From Oscillospiraceae bacterium (GTDB taxonomy: Bacteria > Bacillota > Clostridia > UMGS1810), in NCBI GenBank assembly GCA_021629085.1, contig JAJXRJ010000011.1:1-52319 (forward strand): a stretch of DNA of 52,319 bases, in the 5' to 3' direction. The notes beneath the pieces are model-generated. The model saw only the letters and a program-made list of their open reading frames with translations, ran no database searches and had not been told where the DNA came from. Shown here one piece after another: positions 52,028 to 52,319 of the stretch. The position numbers were made by a program, and so were the translations under genes. The first letter of the stretch is position 1; every line of letters starts with the position of its first letter.

Positions 52028-52107
52028 CGTGAAAAGTTGGTAGCGCTAGCTGCGGCGTTATGCCCGCGTTTACAAGGGCATAGCCGCAACAAGCGAGACT
52101 TTTCACG
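52028..52107. repeat. 80-base imperfect palindrome beside tRNA-Glu(TTC)
   Basis: Outer arms CGTGAAAAGT / ACTTTTCACG (10 bases perfect), a partly paired middle and inner arms TGCGGC...TTATGCCC / GGGCATA...GCCGCA around GCGTTTACAA. It can fold into one long hairpin on either strand. A smaller TGCGCC-GCA-GGCGCA hairpin (52010-52024) lies beside it. Function unknown. Confidence 0.75.
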
Positions 52108-52111
52108 AAAG

Positions 52112-52184
52112 AGGAGGAACAGTGGAGCGTGTGACTGATTTTTCTTTGTAAAAGGAAAATCGGAACGAGCGAAACTCGTTCCGA
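52112..52184 (-). repeat. tRNA-Glu 3'-flank repeat, copy 2
   Basis: Minus strand: hairpin CGGAACGAG/CTCGTTCCG, then a box ending CACTGTTCCTCCTCTT, parallel to bases 5869-5938 after tRNA-Glu(CTC). By eye about 29 of 35 positions in the box agree. The hairpin is the tRNA terminator. Confidence 0.8.
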
Positions 52185-52186
52185 CG

Positions 52187-52261
52187 TGGTGACCCATAGG
52201 GGAGTCGAACCCCTGTTATCGCCGTGAAAGGGCGGTGTCTTAACCACTTGACCAATGGGCC
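52187..52261 (-). tRNA. tRNA-Glu (anticodon TTC)
   Basis: Minus strand: acceptor GGCCCAT/ATGGGTC, anticodon loop CTTTCAC within stem CGCC/GGCG (anticodon TTC), T-loop GTTCGACTC, encoded CCA. Second gene of a tRNA cluster that continues past the window edge. Confidence 0.97.
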
Positions 52262-52264
52262 GGA

Positions 52265-52319
52265 TGGCTCCCCAAGTTGGACTCGAACCAACGACCCTGC
52301 GGTTAACAGCCGCATGCTC
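52265..52319 (-). tRNA. tRNA-Asn (anticodon GTT), 5' part outside the window
   Basis: Minus strand: from GAGCATGCGGCTGTTAACCG onward, anticodon GTT, T-arm GTTCGAGTC and 3' end GGGGAGCCA. The acceptor 5' strand and D-arm start lie beyond base 52319. Three bases separate it from tRNA-Glu(TTC). Confidence 0.95.

Noticed and set aside
52103..52315. Open frames through the tRNA-Glu/tRNA-Asn cluster
   Set aside because: Translations of tRNA sequence; not coding.
1..52319. CRISPR arrays, transposases, integrases, phage genes or a replication origin
   Set aside because: No regularly spaced repeats, no DDE or integrase motifs, no DnaA box cluster and no phage structural genes were seen.

Overview
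The window looks like chromosomal DNA from a Gram-positive, anaerobic-type Firmicute of class Clostridia. The signs are strong AGGAGG ribosome sites, TTGACA/TATAAT promoters with 17-base spacers, a Clostridia-style rpmG-secE-nusG-rplK-rplA-rplJ-rplL cluster with an L10 leader, a meso-diaminopimelate dehydrogenase, an ECF vitamin transporter and very large secreted carbohydrate-active proteins. The last point suggests a gut or other glycan-rich habitat. I assign no genus. No phage, transposase or CRISPR array was seen.

Layout, left to right. (1) 23-5557 encodes a giant secreted esterase-like protein, followed by tRNA-Glu(CTC) at 5791. (2) 6104-11725 holds a small membrane protein, then a two-component system and an FtsX-type ABC transporter. 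(3) 11867-13173 (minus) is a LemA/TPM pair, divergent from a cytoplasmic GH2 glycosidase (13339-15060). (4) 15089-17053 (minus) is a tightly overlapping PadR/DUF1700/DUF4097/PspC envelope-stress-like operon. (5) 17191-20703 (minus) is the ribosomal protein and nusG cluster, with a separate promoter, L10 leader and attenuator before rplJ. (6) 20966-22854 is a trmR-like methyltransferase overlapping a U32 'peptidase' (tRNA wobble uridine modification).

(7) 22892-39798 (minus) is a 15-gene surface polysaccharide operon behind one good promoter. In transcription order it encodes a DegT aminotransferase, a GNAT acetyltransferase, a PglC-like phosphoglycosyl transferase, then four genes unusual for a glycan locus (ATP-grasp ligase, fold-II PLP enzyme, asparagine-synthase-like enzyme, second ATP-grasp ligase), then glycosyltransferases, Wzy-like polymerase, glycosyltransferase, Wzx-like flippase, and CapE/CapF/CapG for UDP-N-acetyl-L-fucosamine. 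A Wzx/Wzy-made glycan containing FucNAc is predicted. The four-gene insert may make and attach an amino acid or amide, and it is my best candidate for undescribed biology here.

(8) 40046-42545 holds a CAT-anticodon tRNA, an MFS transporter and ddh. (9) 42759-47786 (minus) is a second giant secreted protein with a polysaccharide deacetylase domain. (10) 47942-51852 (minus) is an ECF transporter with two ATPases and the S component fused in one chain, plus EcfT, under a cobalamin riboswitch with its own terminator and promoter. (11) 51930-52319 holds repeated hairpins, an 80-base imperfect palindrome, tRNA-Glu(TTC) and the 3' part of tRNA-Asn. The flank of this tRNA-Glu matches the flank of the tRNA-Glu at 5791.

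All calls come from reading the sequence and from family knowledge; no database search was run. Start codons were moved from the longest ORF to the best ribosome-site-supported codon where the sequence argued for it.
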